Made by a program: the position numbers and the translations under genes. Positions 1 through 5,540 of a DNA stretch of 8,171 nt are shown piece by piece (the stretch's first letter is position 1; each line of letters starts with the position of its first letter). This DNA is from UBA8516 sp964434855 (GTDB taxonomy: Archaea > Thermoproteota > Nitrososphaeria > Nitrososphaerales > Nitrosopumilaceae). The notes under the pieces were generated by a model that searched no databases, was not told the DNA's origin, and saw only the letters and a list, made by a program, of their open reading frames with translations. The DNA is taken from contig CAYSWR010000037.1 in the NCBI GenBank assembly GCA_964434855.1, positions 1 to 8,171 of the forward strand. The letters run 5' to 3'.

Positions 1-91
1 TGGATCGGAAGGGATTCGAACCCTCGACCTTTGCGGGATTATTCCTTACGCAGTGTGAGTGCGTCATCCTAACCAGCTAGACGACCGATCC
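1..91 (-). tRNA. tRNA-Val (anticodon CAC) with a 17-nt noncanonical intron
   Basis: Read on the minus strand, this folds as a complete tRNA. The acceptor stem GGATCGG pairs with CCGATCC and is followed by discriminator A. The D-stem is GTCT/GGAT (with wobble pairs) around loop AGCTGGTTA. The anticodon stem ACGCA/TGCGT encloses loop CTCACAC, giving anticodon CAC (plus positions 55-57), which reads Val GTG codons. The T-stem GAGGG/CCCTT encloses TTCGAAT. CCA is not encoded as far as can be seen, because the window begins at the discriminator base. Between the anticodon stem and T-stem there are 22 nt instead of the usual 5. Removing 17 nt (plus positions 30-46) leaves the normal variable loop AGGTC and a 74-nt mature tRNA. 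The decoding identity is clear from the anticodon; the exact intron borders are inferred. Confidence 0.95.
30..46 (-). other. tRNA-Val intron in the variable region (after position 44)
   Basis: On the minus strand, exon sequence TGCG can pair with CGCA near the intron's 3' end, forming the 4-bp central helix of a bulge-helix-bulge motif. Bulge TAA lies on one side (cut TA/A) and bulge AAG on the other (cut AA/G). Inside, GGA-ATAA-TCC forms a short hairpin. Cutting at the second phosphodiester of each bulge, as archaeal tRNA endonuclease does, restores the 5-nt variable loop exactly. The outer exon helix is only about 2 bp, so the motif is of the relaxed kind. The position differs from the common 37/38 site. 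Borders are inferred from folding only. Confidence 0.75.
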
Positions 92-110
92 GAGCTTGTT
101 TTCTTTTAGC

Positions 111-119
111 ACTATTTAG
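111..119 (-). promoter_or_regulatory. TATA-like box for tRNA-Val
   Basis: On the minus strand CTAAATAGT is centred about 24 nt before the mature 5' end of the tRNA, the usual archaeal TATA-to-start distance. It lies in the 36-nt gap between the zinc-ribbon gene and the tRNA, so the tRNA probably has its own promoter. Confidence 0.45.
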
Positions 120-127
120 GGGTAATT

Positions 128-271
128 CTATCCGATATCAACAAAGTCATTGCTTTTGGAATTATCAAAATATTTTGTACCGCATTTGAAACACTGCCAC
201 ACAAAATCATTTCCTTTCTTTCCTTGATACTGCATTGGCAAATTGCATGCAGAACATATCAATTGTTTCAA
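128..271 (-). CDS. small zinc-ribbon protein (47 aa), TTG start
   Basis: This is a short minus-strand reading frame of 47 codons from TTG (269-271) to TAG (128-130). It begins MKQLICSACNLP and contains two CxxC knuckles, C6-S-A-C9 and C27-F-K-C30, separated by 17 residues, with WQCFKCGTKYF around the second. This is the layout of a zinc ribbon, found in archaeal transcription-related and other small nucleic-acid-binding proteins. Apart from the ribbon and a short acidic tail ending DFVDIG there is no other domain. The start is TTG because the frame has a stop 24 nt upstream and no ATG; a TATA-like box 24-29 nt before the TTG fits a leaderless mRNA. A second TTG at codon 4 is a possible alternative. 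It lies between the large repeat protein gene and tRNA-Val, which do not suggest a partner. The molecular role is unknown. Confidence 0.8.
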   Translation of the reverse strand: MKQLICSACNLPMQYQGKKGNDFVWQCFKCGTKYFDNSKSNDFVDIG

Positions 272-275
272 TGAT

Positions 276-305
276 ATAAAAATGAAATAAAAAATTTAAA
301 AAGAT
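276..305 (-). terminator. T-rich tract ending the 324-3191 gene (overlaps next promoter)
   Basis: On the minus strand, starting about 20 nt after the stop of the large repeat protein gene, there are runs of five, six, three and five T residues. Archaeal RNA polymerase terminates at such oligo-T tracts. The same stretch contains the TATA-like box of the zinc-ribbon gene, so one 30-bp segment seems to serve both purposes. Confidence 0.5.
291..303 (-). promoter_or_regulatory. TATA-like box for the zinc-ribbon gene
   Basis: On the minus strand CTTTTTAAATTTT is centred about 26 nt before the TTG start at 271. The spacing supports a leaderless transcript beginning at or next to the TTG. Confidence 0.5.
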
Positions 306-323
306 TCAGAATGTGGAAGCGGT

Positions 324-3191
324 TTATCCAGTCCTTACGCCAGCCTTTGCTGTGGGGTCAGCATTGATTGGGTCTACTGTGATTGTAACAGTGTCTGTCT
401 TGACACGGCCTAGTCCATCTGTTACTGTTAGCTCAAAGACCAGAGTCTTTGTTTCACCGTTTGCAACTTCTGGTGAAGTAAATGTCGGGCTTGCTACAGT
501 ACTTGATGATAGTGTGACTTCTTCTCCTTCAATCTGTGTCCATGATAATGTCACCGTAGTGCCGCTTGGATCATTACCACTAGCATGCAAGGTAACTTTT
601 ACATTTTCATCTACTACTTGGTCTCTACCTGCGTCCGCTATCAATTCAGCTGGTTTGACGTCCTTAACAGTAAATGTTATAGTGTCAGGTTCACTGTCTA
701 CCATGCCATCGTTTACAATTAACTCGAATGTGAGTACAAGTGTAGTGTCTGCATCAACTTTTGGTGCAGTAAATGTCGGATACTGCTCTGTTGTTGATGA
801 CAGGGCAACTGCCGGTCCTTCAGTTTGTGACCACATGAAGGTCAATGCGTCACCGTCTGGATCAGCTCCAGAGCCTGCAAGTCTTCCAGAAGTATTTTCT
901 GAGACTGTTTGATCAGAACCTGCGTCTGCTACTGGGGCTTCATTAACTGGATTAACTCTAACTATGACAGAATCAGTATCTTTACCGCCAAGTCCATCAT
1001 CTACTGTAAGTCTGAATGTCAATGTTTTTGTTTCACCGTTATTTACCACCGGTGCAGTAAATGATGTGTTAGCAGCATCGTCAGACGACAATTCTACTGG
1101 TTCACCACCAGTCTGTGCCCATCTGAATGACAGTGGATCTTTGTTTGGATCTTTACCAGAGCCAGTTAGATTTACTTCTGTCTGTTCATCAACTATTTTA
1201 TCAGAACCTGCGTTAGCACTTGGATTACTGTTGAAAGGTGAAACTGTAATTTGAACTGAATCCGAATCAGAACCACCATACTTGTCAGACACTGTTAGTG
1301 TGAATTCCAAACTCTTTGATTGACTATTTGCTACTGTTGGAGCAGTAAATGTTGGTGCTGGAATTATTGTTGAAGAGAATTTTACTGATTCTCCACCAGT
1401 TTGTTTCCATGAATATCGTAATTTATCACCGTCTGGATCTTCACCAGAACCTGCTAATTTAACAAGTGAGCGTTTGAATACAGTTTGATCAGGGCCAGCA
1501 TCTGCCGTTGGATCGTTATTACCGGTTACGACTCTAACTGCAACCAAATCTGTTGCACTACCTAGTCCTTCAGCAGAAACGGTAAGTTTGAACATCAGAA
1601 CCTTTGTTTCACCATTTGCTACGTCTGATGCAATAAATGAAGGAGTAGCTGTATTATCACCTTCTAACAATACTTGTTCGCCAAATGTTTGTGTCCATGC
1701 AAATGTCAATTCCTCACCATTTGGTGCGCTGCTTTTTGTGCCATCCAAGTCAACTGGCGTACCTTCATCTACAGTTTGGTCTGGGCCAGCATCTGCATCA
1801 AGTAAACTTACTACTGTTTTACCTACAGTCACCATAGTGATGTCAGATGCCTTACCTCCAAATCCGTCAGTTACTGAGCATTCAAATGTTAATGGTTGTT
1901 GGACAATTCTAGATGGAGCAGTAAAGGAAGGAGTGGTAGTGGTACTTGAAGAGAGTACGACCGGAACTCCATTTATTTGTCTCCATAAGAACGATAATTT
2001 ATCACCATCAGGGTCAGTTCCAGAACATGTCAAAGTCACATCAGAAAGTGGATCAACAGATTGATTCTCACCTGCATCTGCCGTAGGATACTGGTTATAT
2101 GGTTCAACTGTAATTCTGACAGAGTCTGTTGCTTCACCACCGCGTCCATCATCTACTGTAAGTTCAAATCCCAAAATCTTGGTTTTACCATTGTCTACAT
2201 CAGGAGCAATAAACCATGGATTTTCTGCAGTTGTTGATGATAACTCGACAGATTCGCCTTCAGTTTGTGTCCATGTGAAAGACAAAACATCTTCTGGGTT
2301 TGGATCAGTTCCTTCTCCAGTTAGTATTACTTTGGTTCCTTCTTCAACATGATAAGTGTCATCATTAAGTAATCTTTCTCTTGGATAAGTGTCTGGACAA
2401 CCGTCATTGTCTTTGTATTTATTCCAAGTCTCAGGAGAAGTAGGGCATCTATCTTCATCATTGAAAAATCCATCCTTGTCATCATCTGGAGTTCCTGGAA
2501 CGTATTGACGTGGAGGAACATATTCATCTGGACATCCATCAGTGTCCTTGAATTGATTAAAGACTTCAGCATCTATCATACATCTGTCTTTCCAGTCAGG
2601 AACCCCGTCATCATCAGTATCAATTAACATGGAGGCACTGGAAGTAACTACAACTCGGTCTGGACACCCATCTTCATCAATGAATTTGTTATAGGTTTCA
2701 CGCTGAGTTGGACACTTGTCAGCAGTGTCCTTCAATCCGTCTCTATCTGTATCAAGTTGAGAATCAAGCTTGTCTGGGCATCCGTCACTATCTAAGAATT
2801 TGTTGTAGGTTTCTGGCTGACTTGGACAATTGTCTCGTCTATCATAAATTCCATCGTCATCAGCATCTGCCACACCCTTTGATTTCTCAGCAGGTGAGAC
2901 GTCAGGGCATCCGTCTTCGTCCTCAAATTTGTTGTTTGTTTCCTTTGCATCAGGACATGTATCATACAGGTCTGATACACCGTCCCGATCAGTATCTAGA
3001 ACAGACAGATATAGATCTGGACATCCATCTTCATCCATTATTCCTTCATAGTCTTCTGGTAAAACTGGACAATCATCAACATCGTCAGGAATCTGATCCC
3101 TATCACGATCTATTTCCTGAGCCATTACACTTGGTAAAGCACTAAAAAGTAGCAAAAATGCTAAAGTCAGCGCATAAAACTTGGATTGCAA
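324..3191 (-). CDS. secreted TSP3-repeat and PKD/Ig-like-repeat protein (955 aa)
   Basis: This is a probable calcium-binding extracellular or cell-surface protein. Residues 1-24 form a Sec signal peptide with a hydrophobic core (ALTLAFLLLFSALPS) and an AQ cleavage site. Residues 27-268 hold six thrombospondin type 3-like repeats of the form DxDxDGxxDxxDxCP...DxDGCPD. Each has two Cys exactly 16 residues apart (41/57, 79/95, 122/138, 160/176, 204/220, 249/265). Residues 276-943 hold seven PKD/Ig-like beta-sandwich repeats with a conserved Trp every 96 residues (307, 403, 499, 595, 691, 787, 884). Most begin ADAGxDQTV and carry DPDGDxL. An eighth repeat starts (ADPTAKAG) but stops after four more residues. 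No membrane segment, S-layer anchor or sorting signal is visible at the C-terminus. The start is TTG (3189-3191): the signal peptide begins there, the frame is closed by TAA 12 nt upstream, and a TATA-like box precedes it. In these families, Asp-rich TSP3 loops bind Ca2+ and PKD repeats act as rigid spacers in adhesins and surface proteins. The actual partner is unknown. Confidence 0.9.
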   Translation of the reverse strand: MQSKFYALTLAFLLLFSALPSVMAQEIDRDRDQIPDDVDDCPVLPEDYEGIMDEDGCPDLYLSVLDTDRDGVSDLYDTCPDAKETNNKFEDEDGCPDVSPAEKSKGVADADDDGIYDRRDNCPSQPETYNKFLDSDGCPDKLDSQLDTDRDGLKDTADKCPTQRETYNKFIDEDGCPDRVVVTSSASMLIDTDDDGVPDWKDRCMIDAEVFNQFKDTDGCPDEYVPPRQYVPGTPDDDKDGFFNDEDRCPTSPETWNKYKDNDGCPDTYPRERLLNDDTYHVEEGTKVILTGEGTDPNPEDVLSFTWTQTEGESVELSSTTAENPWFIAPDVDNGKTKILGFELTVDDGRGGEATDSVRITVEPYNQYPTADAGENQSVDPLSDVTLTCSGTDPDGDKLSFLWRQINGVPVVLSSSTTTTPSFTAPSRIVQQPLTFECSVTDGFGGKASDITMVTVGKTVVSLLDADAGPDQTVDEGTPVDLDGTKSSAPNGEELTFAWTQTFGEQVLLEGDNTATPSFIASDVANGETKVLMFKLTVSAEGLGSATDLVAVRVVTGNNDPTADAGPDQTVFKRSLVKLAGSGEDPDGDKLRYSWKQTGGESVKFSSTIIPAPTFTAPTVANSQSKSLEFTLTVSDKYGGSDSDSVQITVSPFNSNPSANAGSDKIVDEQTEVNLTGSGKDPNKDPLSFRWAQTGGEPVELSSDDAANTSFTAPVVNNGETKTLTFRLTVDDGLGGKDTDSVIVRVNPVNEAPVADAGSDQTVSENTSGRLAGSGADPDGDALTFMWSQTEGPAVALSSTTEQYPTFTAPKVDADTTLVLTFELIVNDGMVDSEPDTITFTVKDVKPAELIADAGRDQVVDENVKVTLHASGNDPSGTTVTLSWTQIEGEEVTLSSSTVASPTFTSPEVANGETKTLVFELTVTDGLGRVKTDTVTITVDPINADPTAKAGVRTG
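363..2366 (-). repeat. seven tandem PKD/Ig-like repeats, 288-bp period
   Basis: These are codons about 276-943 of the large surface protein. The core motif (F/L)xWxQ recurs with spacing 96, 96, 96, 96, 96 and 97 residues, that is 288 bp with one 3-bp insertion. Each unit carries a proline-containing TPSFTAP-like motif, an L-F-LTVxDG strand, and an end such as DSVxITVxPxNxxP. The first unit lacks the ADAG opening and has NDDTYHVEEG in its place. The second is the only one with cysteines (C389 and C437). Confidence 0.85.
2388..3113 (-). repeat. six thrombospondin type 3-like calcium-binding repeats
   Basis: These are codons about 27-268 of the large surface protein. Each unit has an Asp-rich loop (for example DTDRDGVSD or DTDDDGVPD), a first Cys usually followed by Pro, a motif like ETYNKF, and DxDGCPD. 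The distance between the two Cys is 16 residues in all six, while the linkers between repeats vary: 22, 27, 22, 28 and 29 residues from Cys to Cys. The fifth repeat has CM in place of CP. Confidence 0.85.
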
Positions 3192-3216
3192 TATTACTGT
3201 GAGTTAAATCACACTG

Positions 3217-3228
3217 ATTAAAAGCTTT
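3217..3228 (-). promoter_or_regulatory. TATA-like box for the TSP3/PKD protein gene
   Basis: On the minus strand AAAGCTTTTAAT combines a purine-rich BRE-like part with a TATA-like part centred about 29 nt before the TTG start at 3191, which suggests a leaderless or nearly leaderless mRNA. A second box, GATATAAATTT (minus strand, around 3312-3322), is an alternative that would give a leader of about 100 nt. Confidence 0.4.
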
Positions 3229-3237
3229 CGTTCATTT

Positions 3238-3257
3238 CGATCATGATTTTTTGATCG
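3238..3257. promoter_or_regulatory. inverted repeat in the divergent intergenic region
   Basis: CGATCA at 3238-3243 and TGATCG at 3252-3257 form a perfect 6-bp inverted repeat with an 8-bp spacer. It lies just upstream of the TATA-like box of the TSP3/PKD gene, in the 237-bp region shared with the divergent peptidase gene. A dimeric regulator could bind here, but a repeat this short in AT-rich DNA may be chance. Confidence 0.25.
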
Positions 3258-3397
3258 TATTTTTCGATTTGGAAAAATGTGGAGTTGATGTTTTTTGCTT
3301 CAGTAAATGGTAAATTTATATCAATTGTTGAATTTTTGGCATACTGGATCTAGTCACTGCAGATCGATAAACTAACAATTAGCAAGTCCGCATATAG

Positions 3398-3405
3398 TTT
3401 TTAAC
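3398..3405 (+). promoter_or_regulatory. TATA-like box for the M3 peptidase gene
   Basis: TTTTTAAC is centred about 28 nt before the ATG at 3429. No Shine-Dalgarno sequence precedes the ATG, so a leaderless transcript is likely. TTTATATC at about 3315-3322 is a stronger-looking box and would give a leader of about 90 nt instead. Confidence 0.35.
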
Positions 3406-3428
3406 AACAATGATACCTCTTAGATAAA

Positions 3429-5198
3429 ATGCAGCGTTTTGATCTTGGAGAATGGGATTTAACAGAACTAGTAAAAAACCACAAGAGTCCTCAATTTACA
3501 AAACAAATCCAGATCATAGAAAATAAGGTAAAGCGTTTTGAAAAAAACAAGGCCTATCTAAAACACACTATTTTACCACAAAAGTTTTTCAAGATTCTTA
3601 AAGAGTTGGAGGAGATTTCAAAGGAGGCTAGCATCGTTGGGGGTTATGCATCACTTGCTTATTCTGCAAACACCCAATCAGATGAGGCAACAACATTACT
3701 TACAAGAATAACAAAATTGGGATCTGATATTGAGAATCGTACTTTGTTTTTTGACCAATGGTGGAAAAAACAGATTGACCAAAAAAACGCTGAAAGATTG
3801 ATGAAATCCGCAGGCCAGTTGGCAGAGTTCCTCAGACACAAACGAGTTGTTGCAAAATACGCTCTCACAGAGCCTGAAGAGAGAATAATTAACACTTTGG
3901 ATGTCACAGGAAGCACTGCACTTGTAAAATTATATGATAAAATCACCAATAGTTTCCAATATGTTGTAAAAATTGATGGAAAAGAAAAAAAATACAACAG
4001 AGAACAACTTACACAGCTAATTAAAAGTCACAAATCAAAAACAAGAGAAGCTGCTTACAGATCGCTTTTAGGAGAATATGAAAAACACAAAGGTGTACTA
4101 GGTGAAATATATCAGAATTTAGTTTTAAATTTGAAAAACGAATGCCTTGAAATTAGAAAATACGCTTCACCAATTTCGGTTAGAAACATAGGAAATGATG
4201 TAGATGATAAAACTGTCGATTCACTTCTTTTTGTTTGTAAAAATAATGCATCTGTGTTTCAAAAATATTTCAAATACAAAGCTCGCATGTTACGAATGAA
4301 AAAACTTTGCAGATATGACATCTATGCACCGGCCTTGACAAACGTAAAACAAAAAACATACACATTTGATCAAGCGGTAAAACTTGTTTTGAAAACCTTA
4401 AACGATTTTAGTCCAAAATTATCAGAACATGCAAGAAAAGTATTTACAAAAATACACGTAGATTCGACTATCAGAACTGGAAAAAGAAGCGGCGCATTTT
4501 GTAGTACCATATCGCCAAATATTACACCGTATGTTTTTGTAAATTTCAATGGAAAAACAAATGATGTTTTTACTCTTGCACATGAACTTGGCCATGCCAT
4601 ACATAGCGAATCCGCCTCTGACAAATCCATATTTGTACAAGAGGCATCTTTACCTTTAGCAGAAACTGCATCTACTTTTTCAGAAGTGTTATTGTATGAT
4701 GAGATTTTAAACAAAGTAACAGATGAAGAAAAAAGAATGATGCTTACAGAACAGGCGGATGATCTGTATTCAACTATAATGAGACAGGCATTCTTTACTA
4801 CGTTTGAGATTTCTGCCCATAAAAAGATAGGAGATGGTGCAACTGTTGAAGAAATCACTCAGGCATACAGCAAGAATCTCAAGGAACAGTTTGCTAATTC
4901 AATTGACGTCTCAGAAAACTTTGGGGTTGAGTGGAGTTGCATACCTCACTTTTATCATACGCCGTTTTACTGCTATGCATATTCATTTGGAAACTTGCTT
5001 GCGCTTTCTTTCTTCCAGCGATACAAAGAGGAAGGAAGATCTTTTGTGCCAATATATCTTGAGATTCTTGGTGCAGGAGGTTCAAAGAAGCCAGAAATGC
5101 TACTCAAAGAATATGACATAGATATCACCTCAGAAAAATTCTGGCGAGATGGATTTGTATACATCAAAAACCAGATTGACAGACTAATAAAATCATGA
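3429..5198 (+). CDS. pepF: M3 family zinc metallopeptidase, oligoendopeptidase F-like
   Basis: A 589-residue cytoplasmic peptidase with no signal peptide or membrane segment. The zinc site is TLAHELGHAIH, with H385 and H389 as zinc ligands and E386 as the catalytic base. The third ligand is most likely E412 in PLAETASTFSE, 23 residues after H389, as expected for clan MA(E), family M3. The substrate-binding segment IPHFYHTPFYCYAYSFGN (about 505-522), with H507, Y509, H510 and Y514, matches the C-terminal His/Tyr motif typical of M3B enzymes. Residues 1-200 are helical and charged, as in the N-terminal lobe of PepF. The length is close to the usual 560-620. Enzymes of this family cut short peptides of roughly 6-20 residues; peptide recycling after proteasomal degradation is the likely role here. 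Start ATG at 3429 fits a TATA-like box 28 nt upstream. It is divergent from the surface-protein gene and followed by a strong hairpin. The symbol rests on family resemblance only. Confidence 0.92.
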   Translation: MQRFDLGEWDLTELVKNHKSPQFTKQIQIIENKVKRFEKNKAYLKHTILPQKFFKILKELEEISKEASIVGGYASLAYSANTQSDEATTLLTRITKLGSDIENRTLFFDQWWKKQIDQKNAERLMKSAGQLAEFLRHKRVVAKYALTEPEERIINTLDVTGSTALVKLYDKITNSFQYVVKIDGKEKKYNREQLTQLIKSHKSKTREAAYRSLLGEYEKHKGVLGEIYQNLVLNLKNECLEIRKYASPISVRNIGNDVDDKTVDSLLFVCKNNASVFQKYFKYKARMLRMKKLCRYDIYAPALTNVKQKTYTFDQAVKLVLKTLNDFSPKLSEHARKVFTKIHVDSTIRTGKRSGAFCSTISPNITPYVFVNFNGKTNDVFTLAHELGHAIHSESASDKSIFVQEASLPLAETASTFSEVLLYDEILNKVTDEEKRMMLTEQADDLYSTIMRQAFFTTFEISAHKKIGDGATVEEITQAYSKNLKEQFANSIDVSENFGVEWSCIPHFYHTPFYCYAYSFGNLLALSFFQRYKEEGRSFVPIYLEILGAGGSKKPEMLLKEYDIDITSEKFWRDGFVYIKNQIDRLIKS

Positions 5199-5206
5199 TT
5201 AAAAGC

Positions 5207-5236
5207 GCCTAGCAGTGAGCGCCCCCACTGCTAGGC
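5207..5236. other. GC-rich perfect 11-bp hairpin
   Basis: GCCTAGCAGTG at 5207-5217 pairs perfectly with CACTGCTAGGC at 5226-5236 around the 8-nt loop AGCGCCCC, starting 8 nt after the peptidase stop. It is much richer in GC than its surroundings. On the plus strand it is not followed by T residues. On the minus strand it is followed by GCTTTTAAT, like a weak terminator, although no minus-strand gene is nearby. It could be a 3'-end stabilising structure of the peptidase mRNA, the end of a minus-strand small RNA, or a relic of a mobile element. Confidence 0.6.
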
Positions 5237-5248
5237 AATGTTCCCCTG

Positions 5249-5260
5249 CGGTTTGAACCG
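5249..5260. repeat. palindrome CGGTTTGAACCG
   Basis: CGGTT and AACCG form a 5-bp inverted repeat around TG, 12 nt after the larger hairpin. On the minus strand it reads CGGTTCAAACCG, which superficially resembles a tRNA T-arm but has a 6-nt loop and no acceptor partner. It may be part of the same structured element as the 5207-5236 hairpin. Confidence 0.4.
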
Positions 5261-5320
5261 ATGTCGATATATTGACTACAGGTTACAATTTAAACTATTG
5301 GAATGTGGATCGGCTAAAAC

Positions 5321-5332
5321 TATTTTATTTTA
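5321..5332 (+). promoter_or_regulatory. TATA-like box for the 51-aa Cys-rich protein gene
   Basis: TATTTTATTTTA is centred about 26 nt before the GTG at 5353. No Shine-Dalgarno sequence is present, so the mRNA is probably leaderless. Confidence 0.4.
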
Positions 5333-5352
5333 TCATATGTAAGTAATTCTAA

Positions 5353-5508
5353 GTGAAATTTCCCAGATGTTGTAACAAAGATCCTGTGTATTTGATTACT
5401 TATGATTGTGGCCCAGAACCTAATGAAACAATTCTGGTTTGTAAAGATCATTACAAAGAAGAACCTTTTCAACGATTTGCAATAAAGATAGAAAAATTAC
5501 AAGAGTAA
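5353..5508 (+). CDS. small Cys-rich, probably zinc-binding protein (51 aa), GTG start
   Basis: 51 codons from GTG (5353-5355) to TAA (5506-5508), beginning MKFPRCCNKDPVYLITYDCG. Cysteines are C6, C7, C19 and C30, with His33 in LVCKDHY. CC-x11-C-x10-C-x2-H looks like a small metal-binding, treble-clef or ribbon-like fold. The rest is charged and soluble with no signal peptide. A stop codon directly precedes the GTG, so this is the first possible start, and a TATA-like box about 26 nt upstream supports a leaderless mRNA. The amino-acid composition and Cys/His layout argue for a real gene. It lies 32 nt before the exported 387-aa protein on the same strand, so co-transcription is possible, though that gene has its own TATA-like box. 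I do not recognise the family; the function is unknown. Confidence 0.75.
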   Translation: MKFPRCCNKDPVYLITYDCGPEPNETILVCKDHYKEEPFQRFAIKIEKLQE

Positions 5509-5509
5509 A

Positions 5510-5519
5510 CTTAATAGTT
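5510..5519 (+). promoter_or_regulatory. TATA-like box for the 387-aa exported protein gene
   Basis: CTTAATAGTT is centred about 27 nt before the TTG at 5541, just after the stop of the Cys-rich gene. It suggests independent leaderless transcription despite the short gap. Confidence 0.35.
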
Positions 5520-5540
5520 ACTCATAGAAACTTTGCATTA

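Noticed and set aside
250..330. A frameshift at the end of the large surface protein restoring a hydrophobic C-terminal anchor
   Set aside because: One alternative frame reads KDWINRFHILNLFKFF and some further hydrophobic residues, but this comes from the T-rich terminator/promoter tract and does not resemble the start of the next repeat.
313..2064. Long plus-strand open frames opposite the large repeat protein (313-912, 964-1254, 1588-2064)
   Set aside because: They are antisense to a clear repeat-containing protein, are Ser/Thr/Val-rich as expected from the reverse reading of Asp/Thr/Ser codons, and show no domains of their own.
363..2366. The 288-bp periodic sequence as a CRISPR array or satellite repeat
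   Set aside because: The period is explained by protein repeats in one open frame, with diverged DNA between units and no short identical repeats separated by unique spacers.
3293..3358. A 21-codon plus-strand frame in the 3192-3428 gap starting MFFASVNGK
   Set aside because: It is too short, has no suitably placed promoter, and shows no compositional sign of coding.
5237..5266. A tRNA fragment or attachment site on the minus strand (CGGTTCAAACCG)
   Set aside because: The T-arm-like loop is 6 nt instead of 7, the flanks do not pair as an acceptor stem, and no integrase or duplicated tRNA end is in the window.
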